Below are positions 5,880-6,598 of a stretch of 6,598 nucleotides of DNA, piece by piece. Source of the stretch: Spirochaetaceae bacterium (GTDB lineage Bacteria > Spirochaetota > Spirochaetia > DSM-2461); contig QKAI01000503.1 of assembly GCA_003246505.1 (NCBI GenBank), forward strand, positions 1-6,598. Direction: 5' to 3'. The translations under genes were made by a program, and so were the position numbers. The number at the start of each line of letters is the position of its first letter. The stretch's first letter is position 1. The notes beneath the pieces are model-generated. The model was not told the origin of the DNA. It saw only the letters and a program-made list of their open reading frames with translations, and ran no database searches.

Positions 5880-6358
5880 AATTCCCTGACCATCTCCCGG
5901 GTGAGCTCACGTTCCCGATCCCCGGTAAAGGAGAACCGGACAACCCTTTCCGATGCCTCGCAGACGAAGTCGGCCAGATCGTCCTGTAGCTGCTCAAGCA
6001 TGGCCTGCCGCTCCCGATCCGCCTGCTCCCGGGCCTGCGCCAGGATTTTCTGCGCTTCACCGCGGGCCTCATCGGTCAGGGTCTTCCTGAGCTCCTCCGC
6101 CCTCTTTCGCGTTTCCAGAAGCAGATTGTCCGCTTCCGTACCGGCCTTCTTCAGAATCTCGGACCGCTCCCCCTCGATCTCCCGCAGACGGGCTTCGACT
6201 TCCGCCGTTTTGTCGACCGATGAGCGGATGTAGTCCTCCCTTTCCTGGAGATTCTTCAGAATCATGGGCACCACATATCTGGCGAGAATGAAAAAGAGAA
6301 TGGCAAAGCTTATCCAGGTCCAGATCGCCAGACCCGGTTCGAGTTTGAATAAGTCCAT
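5876..6358 (-). CDS. atpF: F-type ATP synthase b subunit (peripheral stalk)
   Basis: The b subunit anchors the stator in the membrane and reaches up to delta. The 160-residue protein has the family layout: a short N-terminus, one membrane helix at about residues 10-30 (LAIWTWISFAILFFILARYV within this span), then PMILKNLQERE and a long charged, Ala/Glu/Arg-rich helix to about residue 140 that would form the right-handed coiled-coil dimer. Only one b-type gene is present in the part of the operon seen, so a b2 homodimer is expected instead of the b/b' pair of phototrophs. The start lies 6 bases after the atpE stop, with a weak ribosome binding site. It is a fast-evolving family, so identity rests on architecture, size and operon position. 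Confidence 0.96.
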   Translation of the reverse strand: MDLFKLEPGLAIWTWISFAILFFILARYVVPMILKNLQEREDYIRSSVDKTAEVEARLREIEGERSEILKKAGTEADNLLLETRKRAEELRKTLTDEARGEAQKILAQAREQADRERQAMLEQLQDDLADFVCEASERVVRFSFTGDRERELTREMVREL

Positions 6359-6364
6359 GGTGGC

Positions 6365-6592
6365 CTATTGGAAAATAACCAGAAGGGCGAGAATGGCTCC
6401 GAAGAAAGCCAGTCCTTCCACAAGGGCCGCCACGAGAATCATGTTGGTCCGGATGTCCTTTTTCTCCGCGGGCTGCCGGGCGATGGCTTCCAGGGCTCTT
6501 CCCCCGACCATACCTATGCCGATGCCGCCTCCGGCGATACCCAGTCCGGCTCCCAGAACTGCCAGGGCCTTTGCCAATAATGTCATATCCAT
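6365..6592 (-). CDS. atpE: F-type ATP synthase c subunit (rotor ring, probable proton type)
   Basis: The 75-residue hairpin protein forms the rotating c-ring. Helix 1 (~4-30) includes the glycine-rich packing motif GGGIGIG with glycines at 21, 23, 25 and 27. The polar loop carries the conserved ARQP (38-41). Helix 2 (~50-74) has the ion-carrying carboxylate E59 in LVEGLAF. Compared with the sodium-binding c subunit of Ilyobacter (Gln32, Glu65, Ser66), the aligned positions here are I26, E59 and G60, so the sodium ligands are missing and proton coupling is expected. The start at 6592 leaves only 6 bases of upstream sequence, so the ribosome binding site cannot be seen. A second ATG two codons in (MDM) is an alternative. 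The gene expected upstream, atpB, is outside the window. Confidence 0.97.
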   Translation of the reverse strand: MDMTLLAKALAVLGAGLGIAGGGIGIGMVGGRALEAIARQPAEKKDIRTNMILVAALVEGLAFFGAILALLVIFQ

Positions 6593-6598
6593 AATTTT

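Noticed and set aside
881..6592. N-type (sodium) ATPase operon or V/A-type ATPase
   Set aside because: Gene order E-F-H-A-G-D-C, presence of delta, and a c subunit without sodium ligands indicate an ordinary F-type operon apart from the alpha extension and short epsilon.

Overview
The window is almost entirely a minus-strand F-type ATP synthase operon. Read in transcription order (right to left) it carries atpE (c), atpF (b), atpH (delta), atpA (alpha), atpG (gamma), atpD (beta) and atpC (epsilon). The order matches the classical bacterial atpBEFHAGDC operon; atpB (subunit a) is expected just beyond the right edge. Neighbouring genes overlap by the 4-base ATGA junction (F/H, H/A, A/G) or are separated by 2 to 6 bases, so the cluster looks like one translationally coupled transcript. 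Its promoter is not in the window.

At the left edge, on the plus strand and converging on atpC, is the 3' part of a gene whose product ends in a complete bacteriohemerythrin domain with all seven di-iron ligands. The reading frame stays open to the window edge and the upstream part looks helical or coiled-coil, so this is probably the C-terminal sensor module of a larger protein, possibly a methyl-accepting chemotaxis protein. The two stop codons are only 15 bases apart.

The most unusual feature is atpA. The protein has 725 residues instead of about 505 to 515. The first ~512 residues are a normal, apparently catalytically competent alpha subunit. They are followed by a ~70-residue serine-rich and charged linker and then a ~140-residue domain that I recognise as a PTS EIIA type-2 (fructose/mannitol/Ntr-type) domain, with an AIPH motif at the position of the phosphorylatable histidine and a second histidine 45 residues later. 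An EIIA domain built into the catalytic head would put three copies on each F1, at the membrane-proximal side near gamma and epsilon. This suggests, as an inference, direct control of the ATP synthase by the phosphotransferase relay (PEP/pyruvate or nitrogen status). The epsilon subunit is only 85 residues and lacks the C-terminal helical domain that inhibits ATP hydrolysis in other bacteria, so the alpha-EIIA extension could be a replacement brake.

Organism: the DNA is GC-rich with dense gene packing. A hemerythrin sensor and EIIA domains fused to non-PTS proteins would fit a free-living spirochaete (Spirochaetota), where incomplete, regulatory PTS relays are common. That assignment is an inference with modest confidence. 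The c subunit lacks the sodium-ligand signature, so the enzyme is probably proton-coupled. I see no RNA genes, mobile elements, CRISPR arrays or substantial repeats. No stretch over 300 bases lacks a gene.
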